From Rhodamnia argentea (taxonomy: Eukaryota; Streptophyta; Magnoliopsida; Myrtales; Myrtaceae): a DNA stretch of 64,000 nucleotides. Below, piece by piece: positions 50,066-60,594 of this stretch. The DNA lies in NCBI RefSeq assembly GCF_020921035.1, contig NC_063153.1, forward strand, positions 3,844,001-3,908,000, given 5' to 3'. The notes beneath the pieces are model-generated. The model made no database searches. It had not been told where the DNA came from and saw only the letters and a program-made list of their open reading frames with translations. The position numbers were made by a program, and so were the translations under genes. Each line of letters starts with the position of its first letter. The stretch's first letter is position 1.

Positions 50066-50669
50066 GGATTTGTTTGACAATGATTCTAATTTTCTGATTT
50101 TGTTCTCCAGAAAAAAAAAAAAAAATGAGAAACATGTTTGGTAGCGTAAATGATTTTTATTTTGATTCTTTTCCCCGAAACAATTTTGGGCCAAAAACAA
50201 GAATAAAAAAAAGTTGATTTTGAAAAAAAGAATCACTTTTGAGAATCCAAAAAAAGAATAAAATTTTAGTTCTCTTAAAAAGATTATGTTCATGTGGACT
50301 TCTGAACTTTTAAAAAAAATTAAAATTAGATTCAAAAATATACTAACAACTAATTTTTTTAAATTTAATTCAAAAATAAGCTTTAAAATTTAAAAAATGG
50401 GGAAATTAAAAAATTCCAAAAATTTAAAAAAAATTAAGAAGGGGCAAAATAAAAATATTAAAGACTTCAAAAAATTTAAAAAATTTTAAAAAAAGAATTC
50501 TCTCTCCTGGTTATACCCGAGAATAGAAATTTCGTGCAGTTACCAAACACGTTTTTGATTGGGAATAGAAATTTTGGACAGTTGCTTAACTTTGTCTGAT
50601 TCTCCGAAAAATCATTTAGGGAACATAATCAGAAAATGTGATTCTAATCAGAATTGCCAACACATGCCC
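50066..50669. mobile_element. PIF/Harbinger-like MITE, 604 bp
   Basis: The left end is GGATTTGTTTGACAATGATT and the reverse complement of the right end is GGGCATGTGTTGGCAATTCT. Both arms continue with TCTGATT and TTCC/TTCTCC motifs. TTA flanks both sides (50063-50065, 50670-50672). It is related in its ends to the element at 31927-33233. Confidence 0.65.
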
Positions 50670-51100
50670 TTATTATAGATTTGATATTCCTTACGGGTAT
50701 CTAACCTAATATGTGTTCTTTTAACATACTAAGGTTGGTATCTTTGTACAGCAATGGTGATGTGAAGACCTTATTTTCCGCCAAGTGGAATTATTAAGCG
50801 AAATGGTCAATGTCGGGCTTGGATTATTAGAGATTGTGACGTGGAATTTAAATTATGGTGCGGTGAATTGTGGGATCGTCAATTGCCATAGTTGTTTTGA
50901 TCTTTTGATAGAATGGTTTGCGTGAAGCTTGGCTCGGGTTGAAATCGCGAAGTCCCAACCGCCTTAGCCACTTGCCACCTCCACTCCCTCTATTTAAACC
51001 CCCTACTCACTCACCGACTCACTCACACACTCTCTCTCTCTATCAAGCCCCGATCCCCGAGCCCTCGACATCCCCTACCAAACTCGCCACAAGTCACGAA

Positions 51101-53991
51101 TGATAGTGTCCCCGGTACACTATCGATCTATAAACTTACGGTGCATGCGGAACGTGCAACTCTCCCAAAACAACAAGATCAGCGGGGATAGTAAAGTAGG
51201 AAAAATCACAAGAGTCATTCACAAAAGACAATTTCATTCATAAAGTCAAAGTAGATGAGTTTTAACCCTACCGAGTTTCGGTAGACATATACAACCTCAT
51301 TTTTCGAGACGGTCACTAGGATCTCAAAAAGATACACAAGTCGGGTAAGGTTAACTCTCATCTATTCCCAAAAATCCTACAATGACCCTCGCCTTAAACG
51401 TCCACGGGCTCCATCACTTGGGACCTGAAATTGTTAAACAACGGGGTGTGAAATAAATCTCAATGAGTTAACGCCTAAGCCTACTAGGGCGTTGATTTGC
51501 TGAGACGTCCTAACAAAGAACCACAACATCACATAGCAGATAACCCAACCACATGCAAGCTTACCCTCCAGAAACCACACATAATGCAATGTAGGCGACT
51601 TAACGGTCAAACCAACCAATCTAAACCATTGGCAAAGCATCACATCACTCGCATGCACAAGACACTACACGTAGTCTATTTATTAAGGAATGACCCACAC
51701 GACCGGCGTGGTCGGCGCACACAACCGGTGTGGCCCCAACACTACGCCCGGCAATGTCTATTGGCAGGACCAGGCATCGTCCCTTACTTCCAGAGACGGT
51801 GATTGAAGGCTATGTATCCGGTGCGACCGGCACGGCATAGCAGACATGCATTACAAAAGGAGCGCCGGTCCATCACAAGCTGCGAACTACATCCAACAAT
51901 CCATGTGTTCCGTATGACTAGCATGGGCACAGATTGAAGTGCATATGACAAGTCGTGTGGTTTCGTACGACCGGCACGGTACGAACTTGTCGGGATCCCG
52001 TACGATTGACACGGTTTACACCCATTATATGACCACTCAAGCACATCCGACAACCAACCAGTTCATTTCTTTGAATTAGATCGAATGCTCATACATGCAT
52101 GTTCAAATACTTGGCCCAAGGTTGTTTTCGTGCTCAAACATGCAATTTGATCTCATACGTGGTCATATGAATGCACAGTTCAATTGCCCGACAACTCAAG
52201 CAATCGGAGGCGATTAACCCCCAATTAGACACCCACGACAATCAACAGTCAATTTTGACATTTAATTCCAACAATTCAGGAGACGATTCATCAATCGAAG
52301 CCAATCAATTTCGATAACAATTTCAAATTTAATCGACAATCAATCGTACGCTCGTCTCTAACCTATCGCTTGTCTACGATTAACCAATTACCATCAATCA
52401 ATTCTAATAACCAATTAGCCATAGACAACCTAGCTAATTAATCTAACTTAACCAATTACGACCATTTATCCTAAACTAAGTCTCTAGCTAATCTGATCGT
52501 AATCGAGCTACTTAAACGTCCTAAAATCTAATTAATCTAATTCCAAAAGTAATTAGCGTCATAACCGAGAGTTAAAGGCTAACTCACAAATTAAACTAGC
52601 TCGAGCGGTCTCGGTGATGACAACGAACTTGGCTCGGCTCGGCGATGAAGATCGGCGACCCGTGGTCAACTCGAACTTCGGGCTCCCAACTCGGCCAAGG
52701 GTGGTCCGGGGGACGTGGCGACACCTCGGGACGGTGGCATGGGCTCGAGGGTGGCGGCTGGCGGTCGCCGGTGGCCAGGGCGGTGGCGGCCGACCATTGA
52801 ACAATGTGGTACAGAACAAAACGGGGCATCGGGAGCGGGGGGATAACCGAACCGAGGCTGTTTAGAGGGAGTTCGGGTGGTCCAAGGTCTGGGGAAAGGT
52901 TGGCCAATATCGGGGGGTCTTCGGGGTGAGCGAGGGTGGCGACAATGGCGGCTGAAGGTGACGAACTTAGGGCTGGCGATACCGCGGTGCAAAAAAAAAA
53001 AAAAAACAGGATGTCGGTCCAAAATAGGGGAGGTCCAGTAGGGGTGGTTTTCAAGCTCCACGGGCACCGGGTGGCTTCCAGCGGCTCTGGAGGACAGTGA
53101 GGGGTCGAGGGTGGCTGGAGAGTGGCGGATCGGGGCGAAGGAGGCCGGAGCAGACATGGACGGGACCGATGCCAAAACAAAGCACGCCGGCTATGAGAGC
53201 TGCTCGCGGCGGTTCCACGACTTTATGGCGGTTGTTGACTATTGTGGCGGTGGCTAAGGGTCGGTGGGGTGACTGAGTGGTAGCTGGCGGTGGCTGGAAG
53301 TGGCGTAGGTGGCTGGTGCGGCGTGAGTAGCTCCTTGGGGCTAAACCCGGGCAGGTTGGATGTCGGGGCTTCACGGCGGTCTGCAGACCGCCGGCGACGG
53401 CGAGGTGGCGACATCTGATTGGCAGCAAGGTGGCGAGGTGATGGCGGCGTCGCTCGGGGCTGGTGTCGCGCAACAAAAGCCGGAGGAAGGAGGAGGAGGA
53501 AGGTGTCATGTGGGTGTAAAGCAGAGAGAGGGAGAGAGAGACGGTGAGGGAGAGAGCAAGTCAGCAAAAGAGAGATATGGCAGGTGAGGGAGTTGACCGG
53601 ATGTGATTGGTGGGTGGGGGATTGACTTGTGAACCCCACCCATCAAGTCACACTTCAAAAAGCTTGTCTTCTTATGCATAAAGAGGGGCAAAAGGGTAAT
53701 TTAATAAATCAGGATTGAACGGATTTTTTTGGCTCAACCGACTGACAATAAAATTTGAATTTTCACGGGTTAGGCTCGATCCGGACTAGGCCCGGACGTG
53801 AGGATTAAAAATCCTAAAACGTGACTACTATTTTTCGAACCTAATCCAAAACCGAACGACATTTCGGGATCGTCCAAAATTCGTCCATTAATTTCTTGCG
53901 ATCCAAAATTTTATACCGACTGAAATTCAATATTAACCCTTTTTATTGAATTCGGTCTCTTTACATAGGGTCTAATTTCCAGGGCGTCACA
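51101..53991 (-). mobile_element. Opposite-strand LTR-like block nested in another LTR
   Basis: On the minus strand it starts TGTGACGCCCTGGAAATTAG and may end at GACACTATCA near 51101. It contains a motif field at 51690-52020 (variants of CGTACGACCGGCACGGT), AT-rich sequence, then a GC-rich stretch (52600-53500) whose long open frames on both strands are Pro/Arg/Ser-rich and overlapping, so not gene-like. The internal order matches 1-3060. No clear target duplication was found, so limits are approximate. Confidence 0.5.
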
Positions 53992-53999
53992 CACACACA

Positions 54000-54040
<41 letters not shown>
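53989..54040. repeat. (AC)n(CT)n microsatellite
   Basis: An uninterrupted AC run passes into CT at about 54002 and ends near 54039, at the edge of the nested LTR block. Confidence 0.9.
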
Positions 54041-54044
<4 letters not shown>

Positions 54045-55702
54045 ACTCCACCCTTCCCCTCTCGAGCTTGAGCAAGCACCGGCAGACCCGACAGGTGCTG
54101 CAGCTCGACGCCGGCATTTCCTCCCTACTCAAGCTCGACAATGACCCCGATCACTACGAGTTCAACCCTCGATGCTCGCCCTCATTCTCGCTCGACCCAC
54201 GTAGCATGCAAAGAAAGAAGAAGATGCCCGAGCATCACGGGGATTCAACCCCCATCTTATTCAAGCTTGATTATAAGCCAAGTGAATGACTAATCCTTGC
54301 TACTAAACTGCTTTTGTTCGTGGATTAAGCTTGTCGGCACGGTTTGGTCACATAGGAATGTCGAATTTGAAATGCCTTGGCACGGCTTAGGGAACAGCCT
54401 TGCATGTTGCTGTTGCTGACTGATTTAGAACGTTGTGGCCGTGAGTAGTTAAGATTCGAAGGTTGATCGTCGATGTCGAAACAAGATGAATTGGTGATGG
54501 GTGGGAAAAGGCGGTTGGCCGAGAGGCCTATAGGGGCAATTGCACACCTTGCGCCTATGTGCGAAACTCAGGATCTGAATTCAAGGATGGTGATCCTAAG
54601 TAGCTGGACATTCTGGGTCGAATGTGGTGGTTGTAAATACGACAATGTGAGGTAAGGTGGGATTGGACTCGAGCATTCGGTTGTGGGCTATGAGGGTAGT
54701 TTTGCGGAGATCATGGTGGAAATGTCTTGATTCGGCATCTACTGTAATTTGTTATAGTATTTGGTTGTTGTCCATTGACCGATGCCTGCTCTGTTTTGGT
54801 CTCGTTTTCTTGTATATCTAGTGCAGAATTTGTCTCGTGATACGTCAGTGTTATTGGTGTACGACCCCTGTAGTCCTGCGGTGCAAGGTTGTTTAGTCGT
54901 CGGATTAGTATTGCTACTTGCTGGATTTTTGAACTCACACTTGTGATTTCCCTCCTTTTCTCAGTAGACAGCCATGCCGATTTCGCCTTCGATGCCCAGT
55001 TACCTTTATGGCGCTCCCTTTGACTTTTCGTACGTTAAGAAGGATGTCACTAGCCCAGGTAGTTAGGCCACACGCTTCGTACGACTGGTGACTACTTTGG
55101 TGCTCGCGGTAGGATCGGGTAGATTCGTCTCATACCGATTCTTCGTCATATTTGAGAGGCACGATGATGGTTGTCTCTTGGGATCGATTCCATTTGTGAG
55201 GTCTGGTGATGGTAGTTCATAGTAGGGTGTGATGAGGTCGGAGCTTAGAGATGTACAGGTAGACTATTGGGAGATTGGGTGACACGGCAGCTATTTTTTG
55301 GACTCAAGCTGTGGGAAGGATAGGTAGGAATGATGGAGTATGCCGACGATGGTGACAATTTGTGATGGGGAACTATTATCCGTTTGCTTTGGTTTCCCAT
55401 GTGTTTGTTCTCTTTTTGCTTGAATGATGTACTCAAACCGTTTATGGTGTATATATAAGTAAGTATTTTGCACAACTGGTTGAATAATCTTATTGCGTGA
55501 CTACTACAGGTTAGAGAATCCCTATTGAGCGATACCCTTTGACGTCATGCTTGCCATTTCTTTTTGCATGCACTTGTATTTTGTATGGCCGTCTGCTTAT
55601 TTTAAGCTTAGTCTTCTGCATGTGTCCTCTATTATATATCTAATATAAGATTAAAACAAAGCGAGATTAGTAAGCAGGTGGCGAGTCTCAAGGGACGTCA
55701 CA

Positions 55703-56323
55703 ATCCTTGTTGGTATCGGAGCTTAAGCTACGTCATAAGTGACGAGGATGTTAAATCTAGACGCACACTGTTAACCATTGTACATGCTCATAACTATATC
55801 CGGTGATTGGCTGCCGGTCATTTACGGTGGGTTAGTTGACATTTGCTAGACTTGAAAGCCTTTTATGTACCTCTCGAGTATTATTCTAAATCATGAATGG
55901 AATATTTCTTTGGAACAACAAAATAAAATCCCACCTTAATTTTGCAATCATAAGATACCGACGAAAAGAATCGGTTTGAAATATTTGACTAAATAAAAAA
56001 ATAATAAATGTGACCAATTATTTGAAATATCCTCTCCACTTAATCTAGTCTTTTTGTGTAGTGCTAAGCGTGACCTGGAAAGATTTGAATTGAGATTTTG
56101 TGGAATCACCGTCAACTGTTCTAAAAATTTAAGCTAATAGACGAAGGTTCTGTTGGCACTCAAAATAATTTGCCTACTAAATCATGTTGCATACATGAGA
56201 GATCGACATGTGTGGATCACGTCAACACATGTGCAAAGCACGTGAGGGGTTGATGCTTGAGTAGGACACGTAAAAAGTCGACACACGTGATGAACATGAG
56301 GAGAAAACGTCTCAATAGAGAAT
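55703..56323. other. Retroelement remnant and resumed PG flank
   Basis: After the primer-binding site about 200 bases of unassigned sequence follow. From about 55930 (TTTTGCAATCATAAGATA, then AAATATTTGACTAAATAAAA) the sequence matches the PG2 flank near 39010-39090. No gene. Confidence 0.45.
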
Positions 56324-57267
56324 TGTTGACACCTAAAATTACCTAAGGTATCACATGACAGGTACGTGAGGAAGACATGATTACCTATAGCTAAGCATAC
56401 TGGAATCACGTTCGATGAATCAAGAGGATGTCACGCGTCAGAGGCGGCAGTTCCCAAAAGTAGAGGGAAAAGACGCGCGAAGAAACCATGACCAAAGCGA
56501 TTACGCAAAAAGGTGGTAATCCCAAAAGGTGGAAAAGGAAGTGGCGCGCGAATCCGGGAACCGTCGATGAAAACCGTCGAAGAATGGAAGAACGTGCGGG
56601 AGCGGAGAACCAGAGGTAGTTACCAAGAAGCTATCTATAAATATCGCATGCCATTCAACGAGAAAGCCCTCCCGAACAACTCAACCAACAAGTCTTTACT
56701 CTTTTACTTAGTTTCTAGTCTAGCTGTAGCTTTATATATTCCCATCGTCGATTCAATTCAGGTGAGGTTCATATCCAGAGTTAGGTGTTGTCGATTAAAT
56801 TATGGCATCTGCTCATTAAGTTCAACATCGTCGATTCAATTCCGGTGTTGTACCCATCACCCATCCCCGTCCAATACCGTCGATTAAATTCCGGTATTGT
56901 GTCATACATCCACCGTCCAATGCCGTTGATTAGATTTCGGCATTGTGTCCTACAATTTGGTTTGGCCTCGTTGATTAAATTCCAAAGTCGCACCTTAAGT
57001 CTTAGTATGTCAAAGTCTATCTCACTATCGAATGAGTGGGCTGTTGGATTGCCAAGAGTCTGTATCACGCCTTTTGTGTCGACATTAGTATCTTTCGCAT
57101 TTGACAATCTTTGTCCAAAACTGACTCAGGACTCCTTATTGGAAAACGAACGGATTAAGTTCGATAAAAGATTTCCGCGTGGATAATCCTTTTGAGCCTC
57201 AACCTCTCTTGGGCCAAGACCCGAGAACCTGTTTTGGGCCTAGTCGAAGGATTTTTAACGCGCAACA
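56324..57267 (+). mobile_element. Solo LTR, 944 bp, with internal repeats
   Basis: It begins TGTTGACACCTAAAATTACC and ends GCGCAACA. AGAAT at 56319-56323 and 57268-57272 is a perfect 5-bp target duplication. A TATA motif (CTATAAATATCGC) lies at about 56633. Between 56747 and 56990 a degenerate unit with the core GTCGATTAAATTCCGG recurs about six times. No coding region is attached. Confidence 0.8.
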
Positions 57268-57463
57268 AGAATAAAGAAGCCTTGATTTGCATTTGAAGGA
57301 AAACAATCCTACTAAGTGAGAAACAATCCAACTCGACCCAGCAACGTTCTTAACTAACCACTAGACCTTTCTTGCGAGTCGCGGCGGTCAAGAAACGGAA
57401 AAAAGAAAATGTTAGCTTCTAAATTTGTCTGTGCTTCGACCAAAAAGATAAAAATTGGCTGTT

Positions 57464-57692
57464 TTAGATGCAAGACTGCGGCTTTTGTATGCCACGAGTG
57501 GCGCCTTTCACATGAGCACAGTACGAGTTCACAGGCCCTTCGCGGCCGGTGTAAGCCAAGTCGATGTTTTCGAGAGTGATGTTCTGGCCAGGAACGTTCG
57601 GACTGCACACGAGGTTGACCGCCACCTGCGAAGCCGAAATGCCCCGGATCTTCGTGAAGGAAACATCCTTGATCTGAACATTCGACCCCAGC

Positions 57693-57728
<36 letters not shown>

Positions 57729-59449
57729 ACATCAGGTCCATAGGAAATGAGAAATGTAATCAAGAATCAACCCAATTCAAGATTAATTGCAATACTTCAG
57801 AAGCGTACCTACTTAGAACAACCACCACCGGGACAGTACTCTTGGTCAATAATAATGGGACTTTGCACATCCTTCATGGTAATGTCATCGATAGAGAGAT
57901 TGTAGGCATTCCTTTTAACGCCAGAAGCCCACGTTTTGATCCCTCCACCATTCTGAGTGCCAACCATAGGACAACCCCTCACGGACAGCCCGGTCACGTC
58001 CGCCTCGTTCGGGTACTTCCTGAGACTCCCCAAGCTAAATCCGTGGCCTAGCCGGCAGTGGACGCCGGCGATCTCAACGTCCTTGGACCCCAACCCAATT
58101 GAGATGCAGTCGTCCTGGGTCGAGATCATGGAGTCGGCAATCTTGATGCAGGACGAGTAGCCTATGTGGATTCCGTCCGTCTTGGGGCTGTTTCCACGGG
58201 CAGTTATCCGAACACCAGAAAACTCGAGAGCATTGCATGAGAAGAGGACAAAGTGGAAATTCTTGCTGTTTACCAAACTAATCAAGCGGATTAATAAGTT
58301 GTTGACGAAATTGAATCTCAGTGACTAGAAAAGAAAATCACAAATGAGAAATTTTTTCCCAAAGTTATCGTGCAATTAGGTAAATATTATAGGCACGTAT
58401 TTGGCTCTTGTACCTTTTATGTAATCAATACGACATAAATCCACCTTCTCGAAAAGAAAATTAATCCTTATCTTGAGAAAGTCAAGCGACACTATTGAGC
58501 ATGATCATGTCTATATGAAAATGATGGTCTTGGCTCGAGGATAAAAGTCAAGAATTGCCAAATTTCCTGATAATATTGGAATTAAAGTGAAAAAACGCAA
58601 ACATAAATATTTAATTTATTACGCAAGACCATCTTATTTGAAAATGAATCTTACGTTAGATATGTTTGATGGGTATTCTTTGAAGTTTCATTTACACATT
58701 GGATGTATTATCGGGTGTTAAATCAATAGGTCATAAAAAGGCCCCGTAATTTCTGCAATCGCCAATACAATTATCATTCAAAAAGCTAATTGTAATACTT
58801 TGATTTTTAATTTCTAATTGAAAAAAAAAGGAAAAAAAATTAGGAGAGGACTCTCCACTGGATGAGCCTGGCAAGCGCATTTGTCGTTAGGCCAAGCATA
58901 CTGCCCCTGGCCATCAAACGTACCGCCGCCGTTGATCAACATCCCGCTGATGTATTGGAAGGTGATCCAACAGTTCAAGGAGAACGTTGACTTGTCAACG
59001 GGTAATTTGATCGCCCCTTTGACCGTGAATATGATGGACCCGGTGCATGGCCCCATGAACATCTCTGGCCAAACCATGTACGTCCCTTGCGGAATGAATA
59101 GTCTCCTTCTAAATCCTCCTTTGTATTGACACGCTTGGTTCCACGTATCTGAGAAATGCCTAGATAAAGAAAAAAAATTAATAATCACTTAAAAATTTTT
59201 AAATTAAACCCTTTACAATATAGGATAATCAATCATTTTGCCAACCGTAAAAAAGACGTGATTTTTCCCGATAAAACCATTGCACTCGCGGATCCGATCA
59301 CATTTTCAAGCGAATAAGCCATTCCAAGTCTTGCTCGCACCTATTACGTCTGTTCCTCGCGTTTACCCTTGCTGCAAAATGATAGCGGCGATCAATGAAC
59401 CAGGCAAAGTGGTTTCCTGATTCTTTACCTTGCTATCGTCGGTCTTCCC
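57464..59449 (-). pseudogene. Polygalacturonase pseudogene (PG4)
   Basis: Remaining parts: exon 1 last 21 bases (59449-59429), exon 2 59159-58856, exon 3 58324-57809, exon 4 57691-57464. Lesions: all of exon 1 upstream of the final seven codons, with start and signal peptide, is missing where an inverted-repeat insertion begins at 59450; exon 2 has one extra base near its start; the exon 2 donor reads GAGAGT instead of GTAAGT; the last codon of exon 3 is TAG instead of CAG. Active-site motifs have drifted: SPKTDGIH, TQDDC, and GIK in place of RIK. Exon 4 is open, but NVPCQN has become NVPGQN. Loss of catalytic residues suggests long-standing lack of constraint. Confidence 0.92.
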
Positions 59450-60290
59450 TAAAAACCTTCAAACTTTAGGCCAAATCTTGTCCAGCTTCTGGTACAATGA
59501 ACTTTTCATATGCGAGAACACCTTGGGCTTGATACCCTCAAAAACCTTCAATTTTAACACTTGTCCCAATTCTACTCTCTGTCTCATAAAAAACCTCAAA
59601 CTTTAACTACACTCTTAATTCTACCCTAACTTTTTCTAGTCCCATTAAAAATCCGCAACTTTAGGTCTATTCTCAATTCTGCCTTAAATTTTGTTTATCT
59701 CATACCCAAAATCTTTTTTTTTTTTTTTTGCCTCATACAAAAATCTCAGTGTTAGGTCCAGTTTCAAGTTTACTATATTTATTTTTTCCCTCATAAAATA
59801 GGCCATGAATGAAGAAGTAGTGGGCCTTTAAACCTATTTACAATTCTTACTTGAATCTCAAATCTGTATTGAATGACCCTCCGTCAAAGTTGCCATTCGT
59901 GATTTTACGTTTGGTCTTCGATCTCTCGGGCTTGGGAATGTAGAGCTCACGCTCGAGGAGCTCGTGCTTGGTAGTTTCCCATTTTTTGGTTGTGAACGAT
60001 AAATTTTGGACGCAGGGTTAATGGAGACAAATTTATGACTCAAACGAAAGTTCGTGTTTATTTTATAAGACTATAAAATTTTAGGGTAACATTGCGACTA
60101 GACCGTAAAATTGGACAAGACCTAAAGTTAGTGGTTTTTCAAAGATAAAAAAAAAAAAAAGGTTTAGGGTAGAATTGGGTAATGGGAAAAAGCTAGATTT
60201 TTTATGGAACAAAAATAAGTTCAGATAGAATTGGAATAAGAGTTAAAGTTGAAAGTTTCTTTTAGGGTATTGGGAGGTAGAACTTGTCAC
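59450..60290. mobile_element. Inverted-repeat insertion that truncates PG4
   Basis: Left-arm phrases (ATACCCTCAAAAACCTTCAA, CCCAATTCTAC, CATAAAAAACC) recur as reverse complements in the right arm at 60150-60290 (GTAGAATTGGGTAATGGG, TTTTATGGAACAAAAA, TTTTAGGGTATTGGGAGG). A roughly 300-base unpaired centre lies between. It begins exactly where PG4 exon 1 stops, and just beyond it the PG5 3' flank starts. The missing exon and PG4 5' flank were probably deleted with or after the insertion. Confidence 0.6.
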
Positions 60291-60594
60291 ATATGATAAG
60301 AAGAGACTGCTTTTTCCGGTCAAAGAAAAGTCGACACGGTTGATCGAGCAGATTTTACATTTCCAGTAGAGATAGAAGAATATGGCATCAAAGAACACAT
60401 TTGATCCTCTTTGATTACCGTTTACCCTATCACACGGAAGGATTTACATTTCGAGGAAAACAATCCTACTAAGGAGAAACGTTCCAACTCGACCCAGCAA
60501 TGTTCTTGACTAAACACTAGACGTTTCTCGCTTGTCGCAGCGGTGGTCGCGAGATAGAAAGAAAAGAGAGGTAGCTTCTCTTGTTTTGTTCATG
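60291..60594. other. 3' flank of PG5
   Basis: Paralogous to the PG1 3' flank (27595-27880), sharing AGAAGAGACTGCT, GGCATCAAAGAACACATT and AACAATCCTACT. No gene. Confidence 0.6.

Larger units (their letters stand above)
50761..55702 (+). mobile_element. Ty3-type LTR with adjoining primer-binding site
   Basis: The right limit GGGACGTCACA (ending 55702) is followed after 8 bases by TGGTATCGGAGC at 55711-55722, close to the initiator-methionine tRNA primer site TGGTATCAGAGC of plant Ty3 elements. The left limit TGTGAAGACC at 50761 is tentative; a TATA-like CTATTTAAACC is at about 50991. The interior is interrupted by an opposite-strand LTR-like block at 51101-53991; without it the LTR would be about 2 kb. 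Little internal region survives: by about 55930 the sequence is again PG flank. No pol gene is present. Confidence 0.6.

Noticed and set aside
52596..53639. Several long overlapping frames as genes
   Set aside because: Frames are open on both strands because of GC-rich, Pro/Arg/Ser low-complexity sequence within an LTR-like block.
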